Shown here: piece after piece, positions 1 to 6,954 of the stretch
Layout: every line of letters starts with the position of its first letter
How positions within the stretch are numbered: the first letter of the stretch is position 1
Assembly: GCA_900539525.1 (NCBI GenBank)
Contig: UQCM01000073.1
Span: forward strand, 1-13,934
From: an uncultured Blautia sp.
Lineage (GTDB): Bacteria; Bacillota; Clostridia; Lachnospirales; Lachnospiraceae
Reading direction: 5' to 3'
Length of the DNA stretch: 13,934 nucleotides
The notes under the pieces: generated by a model
Database searches by the model: none
The model's input: the letters and a program-made list of their open reading frames with translations, nothing else
Told to the model about the DNA's origin: nothing
Program-made: the position numbers and the translations under genes

Positions 1-79
1 ATCTGAGACATTTTCATATGTGGTATACTAGGACATTATCATAAATGGCTTATATCTGATCCGGCCGGAAAGTTTCTGG

Positions 80-107
80 TTGACAGACAGAGGGAATATG
101 ATATAAT
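80..107 (+). promoter_or_regulatory. Predicted sigma-A promoter of the pheST leader
   Basis: A perfect -35 TTGACA (80-85) and a perfect -10 TATAAT (102-107) are separated by 16 nt. Transcription would start near 114, upstream of the T-box leader. Bases 1-79 before it hold no gene that I can recognise. Confidence 0.85.
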
Positions 108-113
108 GTGTTT

Positions 114-400
114 TATGGCAGTTTGTGTTTGAACAGACTGGTATATGTCGAAGAAACGAAAGGCAAAGAAGGTGCAAGTAGCATATTATTTTCTTACAGA
201 GAGAGGAAGTCATCGGCTGGAAGCTTCCTTAAGTTCAGGTAATACTGTGAATTTCCCACCGGAGCTGCATTTCTGAAACAACAGTAGGAAATGCCGGGTC
301 ATGTACGTTAAACATTTGAGCGCCTGCTTTTGCAGGAATAAGGGTGGTACCGCGGAACTCTCATTTTCGTCCCTGTGGAGGATGAAATGAGAGATTTTTT
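114..400 (+). ncRNA. T-box leader (tRNA-Phe sensing) of pheST
   Basis: This 5' leader senses uncharged tRNA and controls the synthetase operon by antitermination. The canonical 14-nt T-box AGGGTGGTACCGCG is at 341-354. A stem II-like hairpin pairs GCATTTC (267-273) with GAAATGC (288-294), with a CTGAA...AGTAG S-turn-like loop. A stem III-like hairpin pairs CCTGC (323-327) with GCAGG (332-336). An AGAGAG kink-turn-like sequence lies near 199-205. The best specifier candidate is TTC (Phe) at 253-255, one base after a GAA, which matches the layout of glyQS-type T-boxes. AGGG (341-344) can pair with CCCT (371-374) to form the antiterminator. The leader start is estimated from the promoter. The class is certain from the T-box; the specifier position is inferred and agrees with the Phe synthetase genes downstream. 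Confidence 0.93.
358..400 (+). terminator. T-box-controlled intrinsic terminator before pheS
   Basis: CTCTCATTT (358-366) pairs perfectly with AAATGAGAG (385-393). After a one-base bulge the stem continues as CGTCC (368-372) with GGATG. A run of six T follows at 395-400. It overlaps the distal half of the antiterminator, so the two folds are mutually exclusive, as in known T-box leaders. Confidence 0.88.
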
Positions 401-416
401 ATTAAAAGGAGAATTG

Positions 417-1439
417 ATGATGAAAGAAAAGCTGAAGGAAATCCGTGAGGAGGCAATGAAACAGATCCAGGAATCGGATGCGCTGGATAAATTAAATGAT
501 GTGCGTATTGCATTCCTCGGGAAAAAAGGAAAACTGACTGCAGTACTGAAAGGTATGAAAGATGTGGCGGCAGAAGAAAGACCGGTTGTAGGGCAGATGG
601 TAAATGATACGCGTTCTGCGATTGAGAGTATTCTGGAAGAGACAAAACAGAAGCTGGAAGCCCGTGCAAGAGAAGAGCAGCTGGCAAGAGAGGTGATCGA
701 TGTAACCCTCCCGGCAAAGAAGAATCATGTAGGCCACCGTCATCCGAATACAATTGCCCTGGAAGAAGTAGAGCGTATCTTTATAGGTATGGGTTACGAA
801 GTCGTAGAAGGACCGGAAGTAGAGTATGATCTGTATAATTTTGAAAAACTCAATATCCCGGCAAACCATCCGGCAAAGGATGAACAGGATACATTTTACA
901 TCAACAAAGATATTGTGCTTCGTACACAGACATCACCGGTACAGGCCCGGGTGATGGAGCAGGGCAAACTGCCGATTCGTATGATCGCACCAGGAAGAGT
1001 ATTCCGTTCTGATGAAGTAGATGCTACACATTCACCTTCCTTCCATCAGATCGAGGGACTGGTGGTTGATAAGAATATTACCTTTGCAGATCTGAAGGGA
1101 ACCCTGGAGGAGTTTGCAAAAGAACTGTTTGGACCGGAGACAAAGACAAAATTCCGCCCCCATCATTTCCCGTTCACAGAGCCAAGTGCTGAGGTAGATG
1201 TGACCTGCTTCAAATGTGGCGGAAGCGGCTGCCGTTTCTGCAAAGGTTCCGGATGGATAGAGATTCTGGGCTGTGGAATGGTACATCCCCACGTACTGGA
1301 AATGTGCGGAATCGACCCCGAGGAATATACAGGATTTGCATTTGGCGTAGGCCTTGAACGTATCGCCCTCCTCAAATACGAGATCGACGATATGAGACTC
1401 CTCTACGAAAACGACACCCGCTTCCTTAGACAATTCTGA
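417..1439 (+). CDS. pheS: Phenylalanine--tRNA ligase alpha subunit
   Basis: This is the catalytic alpha subunit of the cytoplasmic alpha2-beta2 class II synthetase that charges tRNA-Phe. The 340-aa length is normal for the family. Residues 1-90 form the N-terminal helical (coiled-coil) tRNA arm. Class II motif 2 is at about 195-214 (VFRSDEVDATHSPSFHQIEG), and motif 3 is at about 306-320 (GFAFGVGLERIALLK). It has a paired CxxC segment, C264/C267 and C272/C275, which many Firmicute PheS proteins carry. The frame is open upstream to a GTG at 375, but that lies inside the terminator hairpin. AAAAGGAG (404-411) places the start at ATG 417 or at the adjacent ATG 420, which has the better spacing. 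Expression depends on the T-box. The last ~26 codons use C-ending codons far more than the rest of the gene. pheT follows after 138 nt. Confidence 0.97.
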   Translation: MMKEKLKEIREEAMKQIQESDALDKLNDVRIAFLGKKGKLTAVLKGMKDVAAEERPVVGQMVNDTRSAIESILEETKQKLEARAREEQLAREVIDVTLPAKKNHVGHRHPNTIALEEVERIFIGMGYEVVEGPEVEYDLYNFEKLNIPANHPAKDEQDTFYINKDIVLRTQTSPVQARVMEQGKLPIRMIAPGRVFRSDEVDATHSPSFHQIEGLVVDKNITFADLKGTLEEFAKELFGPETKTKFRPHHFPFTEPSAEVDVTCFKCGGSGCRFCKGSGWIEILGCGMVHPHVLEMCGIDPEEYTGFAFGVGLERIALLKYEIDDMRLLYENDTRFLRQF

Positions 1440-1494
1440 TACATTGAGCTTGCACGGCGGAGTATAGGGACGAAACCAGCTAGCTTGCTAAGGA

Positions 1495-1534
1495 TCGCTT
1501 CTGTATATGGATATGGGGCGAAAGCCCCAAGCGA
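1495..1534 (+). other. Structured RNA/DNA element in the pheS-pheT spacer
   Basis: TCGCTT (1495-1500) pairs with AAGCGA (1529-1534). After a 14-nt one-sided bulge, an inner stem GGGGC (1515-1519) / GCCCC (1524-1528) closes a GAAA tetraloop. A smaller hairpin, ACTAT (1547-1551) / ATAGT (1557-1561), lies just before the pheT ribosome binding site. No T-run follows the GC-rich stem, so it is not a classical terminator. Its function is unknown; it could be an RNA processing or stability site, or an intergenic repeat. Confidence 0.5.
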
Positions 1535-1577
1535 AATGAAGGCTACACTATTTTTGATAGTAGAAAGGAAATGAAAC

Positions 1578-3995
1578 ATGAATACATCATTATCTTGGAT
1601 TAAGGCATACGTTCCGGATCTGGACGTAACTGCTCAGGAATATACGGATGCCATGACTTTGTCAGGTACAAAGGTGGAAGGATTTGAAAAACTGGATGCA
1701 GACCTGGAGAAAATCGTTGTTGGACAGATTCTTTCGATCGAAAGACATCCGGATGCAGATAAACTGATTATCTGTCAGGTCAATGTAGGCACAGAAACGG
1801 TTCAGATCGTTACGGGTGCCCCGAATGTGAAGGAGGGGGACAAGGTTCCGGTCGTACTCGACGGAGGACGTGTGGCAGGCGGCCATGATGGCAAGATGAC
1901 GCCGGGCGGAATCAAAATAAAGAAAGGAAAGCTTCGCGGTGTAGAATCCTGCGGTATGATGTGCTCCATCGAGGAGCTCGGTTCGAACCGCGAGATGTAT
2001 CCTGAAGCACCGGAATATGGTATTTATATTTTTCCGGAAGATACAGTGGTAGGTGAAAGTGCCATCAAGGTACTGGGACTGGATGATGTGGTATTTGAAT
2101 ATGAGATCACATCAAATCGTGTAGATTGCTACAGTGTGCTTGGAATCGCGAGAGAAGCAGCTGCAACCTTTGGGAAGAAATTTGTTCCTCCGGTTGTGAC
2201 AGAGACAGGAAACGATGAAGACGCACATGAGTATATTACAGTAACGGTAAAGGATACGGATCTCTGCCCACGCTATACGGCACGAATTGTTAAAAATATC
2301 AAAATCGGTCCTTCACCAAAGTGGATGCAGAGGAGACTGGCATCCAATGGTATCCGTCCGATCAATAATATTGTTGATATCACAAATTATGTAATGGAAG
2401 AATACGGGCAGCCGATGCATGCTTATGACTATGATACGATCGCAGGTCATGAAATTGTTGTCCGCCGTGCGGAAAAAGGAGAAAAATTCATCACTCTTGA
2501 CGGACAGGAAAGAACGATGGACGATTCCGTACTGATGATCTGTGATGGCGAGAAAGCCGTTGGTATTGCCGGAATCATGGGAGGCGAGAATTCCATGATC
2601 ACTGATGATGTCAAAACCATGATGTTTGAGGCAGCATGCTTTGATGGTACCAATATCCGTCTGTCCAGTAAAAAGGTCGGCCTCAGAACAGATGCTTCCG
2701 GGAAATTTGAAAAGGGACTTGACCCCAACAATGCCGAGGCGGCAATCAACCGTGCATGCCAGCTGATCGAGGAACTGGGAGCCGGAGAAGTGGTAGGAGG
2801 TATGGTTGATGTATACACTACAAAGAAGGAGCCGGTGCGTGTAACGTTTGAGCCGGATAAGATCAATGCGCTGCTGGGAACGGATATTTCCGGAGAGCAG
2901 ATGCTGAAATACTTTGAGCCTCTCGGTCTGGAGTATGATGCTGCTGCAAATGAGATAATCGCACCGACTTTCCGTCACGATATTTTCCGCACGGCAGATC
3001 TTGCAGAAGAAGTGGCACGTTTCTACGGCTACGACAATATTCCGACGACACTGCCAAGAGGAGAAGCTACGACAGGAAAGCTTCCGTTCAAACTGCGCAT
3101 CGAAGAGGTAGCAAGAGATATCGCGGAATACTGCGGTTTTTCACAGGGGATGACCTATTCCTTCGAAAGTCCGAAGGTATTTGACAAGCTGTTGCTGGAG
3201 GCGGATTCTCCGTATCGGAAGGCGATCAGAATCTCAAATCCTCTGGGTGAGGATTTCAGTATCATGCGTACCATCTCCCTGAATGGAATGCTGACATCCC
3301 TGGCATTTAATTACAATCACAGAAATAAGAATGTACGCCTTTATGAACTGGGGAATGTATATCTTCCGGGAGAGCTTCCGTTAAAGGAACTGCCGGAGGA
3401 GCGGATGCAGTTTACGCTCGGTATGTATGGGGAAGGCGATTTCTTTGTGATGAAGGGTGTTGTGGAAGAGTTCTTTGAGAAAGCAGGGCTGCATCAGCAG
3501 GTAACCTATGACCCGAAGGCAGGTAAGCCATTCCTTCATCCGGGACGCCAGGCAAATATCATTTATGGAGGCGAGATCCTGGGCTACCTGGGTGAGCTCC
3601 ATCCGGAAGTAGCCGACAATTATGGTATTGGAGAAAAAGCATATGTGGCGGTGCTTGATATGCCGAAGGTGGTAGAAAATGCCTCCTTTGACCGGAAATT
3701 TGAGGGAATCGCAAAATTCCCGGCAGTGACGAGAGACATTAGCATGGTTGTTTCCCGTGAGATTCTGGCAGGTCAGATCGAAGCGATGATCCGTCAGAGA
3801 GGAGGAAAGCATCTGGAGAGTCTGCAGCTTTTTGATATTTACGAGGGAGCTCAGATTAAAAAGGGCTTCAAATCCATGGCATATTCTCTTGTGTTCCGTG
3901 CAAAGGATAAGACAATGACAGAGGATGAGATCACTTCTGCTATGAAGAAGATCTACAATGGCCTGGAATCCATGGGTATTGAACTGAGGCAGTAA
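1578..3995 (+). CDS. pheT: Phenylalanine--tRNA ligase beta subunit
   Basis: This is the beta subunit of phenylalanyl-tRNA synthetase; it binds tRNA and carries the editing module. At 805 aa it is full length for the bacterial long form. An EMAP/Trbp111-like tRNA-binding domain is at about residues 39-155. The B1/B3-B4 core begins around the SNRVDCYSVLGIARE motif. A B5 DNA-binding-like domain lies at about 419-485. The ferredoxin-fold anticodon-binding domain occupies about 713-805 (starting KFPAVTRDIS). ATG 1578 follows AAGGAA at 1565-1570 with 7-nt spacing, and the N-terminus MNTSLSWIKAYVPDL is typical. It follows pheS in the usual operon order, but with a longer and structured spacer. The stop codon is 2 nt before the next gene, so co-transcription is likely. 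Confidence 0.97.
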   Translation: MNTSLSWIKAYVPDLDVTAQEYTDAMTLSGTKVEGFEKLDADLEKIVVGQILSIERHPDADKLIICQVNVGTETVQIVTGAPNVKEGDKVPVVLDGGRVAGGHDGKMTPGGIKIKKGKLRGVESCGMMCSIEELGSNREMYPEAPEYGIYIFPEDTVVGESAIKVLGLDDVVFEYEITSNRVDCYSVLGIAREAAATFGKKFVPPVVTETGNDEDAHEYITVTVKDTDLCPRYTARIVKNIKIGPSPKWMQRRLASNGIRPINNIVDITNYVMEEYGQPMHAYDYDTIAGHEIVVRRAEKGEKFITLDGQERTMDDSVLMICDGEKAVGIAGIMGGENSMITDDVKTMMFEAACFDGTNIRLSSKKVGLRTDASGKFEKGLDPNNAEAAINRACQLIEELGAGEVVGGMVDVYTTKKEPVRVTFEPDKINALLGTDISGEQMLKYFEPLGLEYDAAANEIIAPTFRHDIFRTADLAEEVARFYGYDNIPTTLPRGEATTGKLPFKLRIEEVARDIAEYCGFSQGMTYSFESPKVFDKLLLEADSPYRKAIRISNPLGEDFSIMRTISLNGMLTSLAFNYNHRNKNVRLYELGNVYLPGELPLKELPEERMQFTLGMYGEGDFFVMKGVVEEFFEKAGLHQQVTYDPKAGKPFLHPGRQANIIYGGEILGYLGELHPEVADNYGIGEKAYVAVLDMPKVVENASFDRKFEGIAKFPAVTRDISMVVSREILAGQIEAMIRQRGGKHLESLQLFDIYEGAQIKKGFKSMAYSLVFRAKDKTMTEDEITSAMKKIYNGLESMGIELRQ

Positions 3996-3997
3996 AT

Positions 3998-4612
3998 ATG
4001 TTGATTTATATCATGAGGCATGGGCAGACAGACTGGAACACGGCAAAGCGTCTGCAGGGGCGCTCAGATACAGAGCTGAACGAAAATGGAAGAGAGCTGG
4101 CCAGAAGAACGGGAATCGCACTCCTTGATGTTCCGTTTACCGCAGCCTTTTCCAGTCCGTTGAAGCGTGCAAAGGAGACAGCTGTGCTGGCTCTGGGCGG
4201 GAGAGATATTCCAATTGTAGAAGATGAACGTTTGATTGAGATCAGCTTTGGTGTCTACGAGGGACTCTGCAGTGCCAAAGATCATTATGAGATACCGGAT
4301 AAAAATTTTTCCCGATTTTTCACGGCACCTGATCGCTATCAGGTGCCGGAGGGCGGGGAAAGCTTTGAACAGCTTCACAGGAGGACGGCAGATTTTCTGC
4401 ATGATATTACGACGAGACAGGAACTGGAAGAGGAGACGATCCTGGTGGCGACTCATGGTGCAGCAGGCAGGGCGCTTCTCAATGCTTTGAGAACCTTTGA
4501 GATGAAAGATTTCTGGAATGGAGGAGTATCTCCAAACTGCAGCATAGCCATTCTGGAAAGCCATAACGGGAGCATACGCCTTTTAAAAGAGAATCAGGTA
4601 TATTATTCATAA
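3998..4612 (+). CDS. Histidine phosphatase superfamily protein (phosphoglycerate mutase-like)
   Basis: This is a 204-aa single-domain member of the RHG histidine phosphatase family, which removes or transfers phosphate through a phospho-histidine intermediate. The RHG motif is at residues 7-9, with nucleophile H8. The conserved R57 sits in SSPLKRAKETA, the likely general acid E81 in LIEISFGVYEG, and the second catalytic H153 in ATHGAAGRA. No signal peptide is visible, so it is cytosolic. The substrate cannot be read from sequence; relatives act on phosphoglycerate, alpha-ribazole phosphate, sugar phosphates or nucleotides. It starts 2 nt after the pheT stop, with TGAGG (3985-3989) inside the pheT end as its ribosome site, so it is probably the last gene of the pheST transcript. 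True glycolytic mutase activity is unlikely to be its main role, since a gpmI is present in the window. Confidence 0.88.
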   Translation: MLIYIMRHGQTDWNTAKRLQGRSDTELNENGRELARRTGIALLDVPFTAAFSSPLKRAKETAVLALGGRDIPIVEDERLIEISFGVYEGLCSAKDHYEIPDKNFSRFFTAPDRYQVPEGGESFEQLHRRTADFLHDITTRQELEEETILVATHGAAGRALLNALRTFEMKDFWNGGVSPNCSIAILESHNGSIRLLKENQVYYS

Positions 4613-4663
4613 ATCATGAGCATGCAGCAAAGCAGAATGCAAATATCCGTTTTACCTCATGAT
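4613..4663. other. Inverted repeat between convergent genes, possible weak bidirectional terminator
   Basis: ATCATGAG (4613-4620) is mirrored by CTCATGAT (4656-4663). Inside is an imperfect hairpin of GCATGCAGC (4620-4628) and GCAGAATGC (4632-4640) with an AAA loop and two mismatches. It begins directly after the phosphatase stop codon and overlaps the end of the convergent gene. No good T-run is present, so terminator function is uncertain. Confidence 0.3.
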
Positions 4664-5205
4664 CGAGGTGTCTGTATAAGGACGGCTGTTTTGGATATAA
4701 ACAGAGAAAGCTTTGGCGGCTTTGCGGTAAAATAGAAAAAGACAGATATGAGAGAGAGCAGGAAAAGGATACACAGCAGATTTGTGTGTATATTTCCTGC
4801 TTTTTGTGTTATGTTCAGGTGCCAGGTGAGGCAATAGCAAAAGGCAACCCCAAGAAAGAAAGTGAGAATGTCTGCCCACAGTAAATGTGTTCCAATGATA
4901 CCGGAATAGGTATAGTAGAAAATAATGATAAACAGCATACCTGCAGTGCATCCAATAGTACGGGCCGTGATAAAGGATGGAAAATAGTGTCCCACATAGA
5001 AATATTCAAAGATTGAGAAAAAGAGTACAGGAAAAAAGAGAAGCTTCAAATGCTCCCATACAGACTCATTCACAGGTGCGATAAGTCCTGCAAAGTAGTT
5101 TTCACCTGTCCACGTATAGAGAAAATGCAGAAAAAATCCGGCAATCAGCGTGAGGATGCCAAATATAATATCTGCATAGTATAGCTGTTTCTGAAAAAAT
5201 CTCAT
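4657..5205 (-). CDS. DUF6512-like integral membrane protein
   Basis: This 182-aa protein has about five hydrophobic membrane segments, at roughly residues 10-31, 54-71, 83-103, 108-128 and 142-160. The conserved-looking signature NESVWEHLK (46-54) lies after the first segment. I recognise this pattern from memory as the DUF6512 family of small Firmicute membrane proteins, whose function is unknown; a database search would be needed to confirm it. The frame is open upstream to 5289, but AGGAGGT (complement of 5211-5217) fixes the start at the ATG whose first base is 5205, with 5-nt spacing. It runs convergent to the phosphatase gene and divergent from queA, so it is its own transcription unit. 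The ATG overlaps the stop of a short upstream frame (TAATG). No enzymatic motif is visible. Confidence 0.8.
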   Translation of the reverse strand: MRFFQKQLYYADIIFGILTLIAGFFLHFLYTWTGENYFAGLIAPVNESVWEHLKLLFFPVLFFSIFEYFYVGHYFPSFITARTIGCTAGMLFIIIFYYTYSGIIGTHLLWADILTFFLGVAFCYCLTWHLNITQKAGNIHTNLLCILFLLSLISVFFYFTAKPPKLSLFISKTAVLIQTPRS

Positions 5206-5318
5206 TATATACCTCCTAAATCTGAATGAAACACATGCCCTTTTGACTCCATGATGCCTTCGGATTTTTCCACGCTCCCGCGCTCCCAAAATCCGAAAAA
5301 CATTCGAAATCCGCTCAT
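5205..5318 (-). CDS. Possible 37-aa leader ORF overlapping the DUF6512 start
   Basis: This small frame starts at ATG (first base 5318) and ends with TAA at 5207-5205, overlapping the ATG of the membrane protein as TAATG. That arrangement can couple translation. Its own ATG overlaps the TGA of a further upstream frame (stop at 5317-5315, ending MSKQPFFEDK) as ATGA. It has no clear Shine-Dalgarno of its own. The peptide has no recognised domain, and its sequence coincides with a 10-bp-arm inverted repeat, so the overlap may be incidental and the DNA may instead be a structured leader or dispersed repeat. I do not assign a function. Confidence 0.3.
   Translation of the reverse strand: MSGFRMFFGFWERGSVEKSEGIMESKGHVFHSDLGGI
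5259..5297 (-). other. 10-bp-arm inverted repeat in the DUF6512 leader
   Basis: TTCGGATTTT (5259-5268) and AAAATCCGAA (5288-5297) are perfect complements around a 19-nt loop. On the minus strand the loop reads as two near-copies of GGGAGCG. The hairpin lies about 55-90 nt upstream of the DUF6512 start codon and could form in its mRNA. Function unknown. Confidence 0.5.
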
Positions 5319-5354
5319 TTATCTTCGAAAAATGGCTGCTTGCTCATGTTTTGC

Positions 5355-5404
5355 GGACCCATAGACATAAAATACATGCAAGCATGTATTTTATGTCCAT
5401 TTGT
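5355..5404. repeat. Large near-perfect palindrome in the divergent region
   Basis: GACATAAAATACATGC (5364-5379) and GCATGTATTTTATGTC (5382-5397) are a perfect 16-bp inverted repeat with an AA centre. Outside a few mismatches the pairing resumes (GGAC at 5355-5358, GTCC at 5401-5404). It could form a cruciform, a strong RNA hairpin, or a protein-binding site. It lies between the divergent DUF6512 and queA genes and contains no T-tract terminator signature. Confidence 0.75.
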
Positions 5405-5462
5405 CCCTTGGCTCATAGTATATGATGAAGATAAAAAAATATGATATATGATTTTGCAACAG

Positions 5463-5491
5463 TTGAAATACGCAGATACAGATGATATACT
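5463..5491 (+). promoter_or_regulatory. Predicted sigma-A promoter of queA
   Basis: TTGAAA (5463-5468) and TATACT (5486-5491) are separated by exactly 17 nt. The transcript would start near 5498, giving queA a leader of about 260 nt that includes repeat copy A. Within copy A a TTGACA (5638-5643) with a poor -10 is a weaker alternative. Confidence 0.65.
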
Positions 5492-5569
5492 CATACATTG
5501 TGATGCCAGATGAAAAGGACACGTGGTTTCTGAAACCGGCATCCGTCTGTTTCATTTGCAGATAAAAAG

Positions 5570-5726
5570 TTGTAACTGTTCAGAGACCATTTGCAAAATC
5601 GCCTCTTCCGGGCTTTTCTATTGCTTATGTATAGCATTTGACATATGGATCTATAAAATATGCTTTCGGCGGGCAAGCTCTTCACGGCCAATATTTATAA
5701 ATTTTCATGGCTATGGACTGTTACAA
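5570..5726 (+). repeat. Palindromic repeat element, copy A (long form)
   Basis: The left end TTGTAACTGTTCAGAG (5570-5585) is the imperfect inverse of the right end (TGGACTGTTACAA, ending 5726). Bases 5620-5669 match copy C, in opposite orientation, at 39 of 50 positions without gaps. Bases 5671-5726 match copy B at 47 of 56 positions. Both are hand counts. No protein is encoded. The size, terminal inverted repeats and several copies in one 5-kb stretch resemble a MITE/REP-type element. It would lie in the queA 5' leader, ending 32 nt before the start codon. Confidence 0.82.
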
Positions 5727-5758
5727 GTAGCTTATGTTTGATAGAGAGGATAATAATT

Positions 5759-6784
5759 GTGAAAACATCAGATTTTAATTTTGATCTGCCACAGGAGCTG
5801 ATCGCACAGGATCCTTTAGCGGATCGTTCCAGTTCCAGACTTCTGGTTTTAAATAAGAAGACAGGAAAAACAGAGCATCATATTTTCAGGGAGATCATTG
5901 ATTACCTGAATCCAGGCGATTGTCTGGTGATCAATGATACAAAGGTTATTCCTGCAAGGCTTTATGGAAGCAAGGTGGGAACGGATGCCAGGATTGAAGT
6001 ACTTTTGTTGAAAAGAAAAGAAAATGATACCTGGGAGACACTGGTAAAGCCGGGAAAAAAAGCAAAGCCGGGAACCAGGATTTCTTTTGGTGACGGTCTT
6101 CTGACTGGTGAGGTTGTCGATGTGGTGGAAGAGGGCAACCGTCTGATCCGGTTTACTTATGATGGTATTTTTGAGGAGATTCTGGATCAGCTCGGACAGA
6201 TGCCGCTGCCTCCATATATTACCCATCAGCTCAAGGATAAAAACCGCTATCAGACCGTATATGCAATGCATGACGGGTCGGCAGCTGCACCTACAGCCGG
6301 CCTGCATTTTACACCGGAGCTTCTCGAGCAGATACGCGAAAAAGGAGTAAGGATCGCCCGTGTAACTCTTCATGTAGGGCTTGGAACCTTCCGCCCTGTT
6401 AAAGTTGAGGACGTTACCGAACACCATATGCATTCGGAGTTTTATATGGTAGATGAGTCGCAGGCAAAGCTGATCAATGACACGAAAGCTTTAGGAGGAC
6501 GTGTCATTTCTGTAGGTACGACGAGCTGCCGTACCCTGGAATCAGCTTCCGATGAAAATGGTGTTGTCAGAGCTGGGAGTGGATGGACGGATATATTCAT
6601 CTATCCGGGCTACCAATTTAAGGTCATCGATTCCCTGATTACAAATTTTCATCTTCCGGAATCGACCCTGCTGATGCTGGTGTCTGCACTGGCGGGAAAA
6701 GAAAATATTATGAGGGCTTATGAGACAGCAGTTAAAGAGAAATACAGGTTCTTTTCATTTGGGGATGCGATGTTCATATACTGA
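5759..6784 (+). CDS. queA: S-adenosylmethionine:tRNA ribosyltransferase-isomerase
   Basis: QueA transfers and isomerises the ribosyl part of S-adenosylmethionine onto 7-aminomethyl-7-deazaguanine at the tRNA wobble position, giving epoxyqueuosine. At 341 aa it is full length. Recognisable blocks are KTSDFNFDLPQELIAQ at the N-terminus, TKVIPARLYG, GSAAAPTAGLHFTPELL, HVGLGTFRPVK, VGTTSCRTLES and, near the C-terminus, NFHLPESTLLMLVSA with the final GDAM. The start is a GTG at 5759, preceded by GAGAGGA (5744-5750) with 8-nt spacing. The frame is open upstream to 5660, but that extension is translated repeat element and does not belong to the family. In many bacteria queA sits beside ruvB or tgt; here it stands alone, with its own predicted promoter and the repeat in its leader. 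Confidence 0.96.
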   Translation: MKTSDFNFDLPQELIAQDPLADRSSSRLLVLNKKTGKTEHHIFREIIDYLNPGDCLVINDTKVIPARLYGSKVGTDARIEVLLLKRKENDTWETLVKPGKKAKPGTRISFGDGLLTGEVVDVVEEGNRLIRFTYDGIFEEILDQLGQMPLPPYITHQLKDKNRYQTVYAMHDGSAAAPTAGLHFTPELLEQIREKGVRIARVTLHVGLGTFRPVKVEDVTEHHMHSEFYMVDESQAKLINDTKALGGRVISVGTTSCRTLESASDENGVVRAGSGWTDIFIYPGYQFKVIDSLITNFHLPESTLLMLVSALAGKENIMRAYETAVKEKYRFFSFGDAMFIY

Positions 6785-6876
6785 TGCTTCATCGGATTTT
6801 TCATTTTATCCTGTTCTCCATCTCCAGAAGTGGGAGGCTCATCTTCCTTTAAGATAAACTGGCCTGCCTGATATAT

Positions 6877-6909
6877 CCAAAACTGGCTATTTTCAAAAAG
6901 CCATTTTGG
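6877..6909. other. Inverted repeat between queA and pdxS (weak terminator or operator)
   Basis: CCAAAA-C-TGGCT (6877-6888) pairs with AGCCA-TTTTGG (6899-6909) with one bulged C, around a 10-nt loop. The right arm provides a TTTT stretch, so a weak queA terminator is possible. It also lies across the predicted pdxS promoter, so an operator is possible. Confidence 0.45.
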
Positions 6910-6917
6910 AGTATACT
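6890..6917 (+). promoter_or_regulatory. Tentative promoter of pdxST
   Basis: TATACT (6912-6917) is a good -10. The best -35 is TTTTCA (6890-6895) at 16 nt, matching only four of six consensus bases. The -35 falls in the loop of the overlapping inverted repeat. The leader to the pdxS ribosome site would be very short. Confidence 0.45.
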
Positions 6918-6954
6918 GATATCATACAAATACATATAGGAAAGGTATGATATT

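Larger units (their letters stand above)
5206..5758. other. 553-nt divergent intergenic region
   Basis: No confident gene lies here. In order it holds the DUF6512 ribosome site, a small overlapping frame with an inverted repeat, the large palindrome, a predicted queA promoter (5463-5491), a 13-nt palindrome GGTTTCTGAAACC (5525-5537), repeat element copy A (5570-5726) and the queA ribosome site GAGAGGA (5744-5750). Confidence 0.7.

Noticed and set aside
267..273. TTC at 271-273 as the T-box specifier codon
   Set aside because: These bases form one arm of the stem II-like hairpin (GCATTTC/GAAATGC); the TTC at 253-255 after GAA fits the specifier position better.
375..416. Upstream GTG start for pheS
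   Set aside because: It sits in the T-box terminator hairpin; ATG 417/420 follows AAAAGGAG.
1515..1528. GGGGC-GAAA-GCCCC hairpin as a pheS terminator
   Set aside because: No T-run follows, and pheT is expected to be expressed with pheS.
5660..5758. Upstream extension of the queA frame
   Set aside because: It translates repeat copy A, while the GTG at 5759 has a good ribosome site and matches the family N-terminus.
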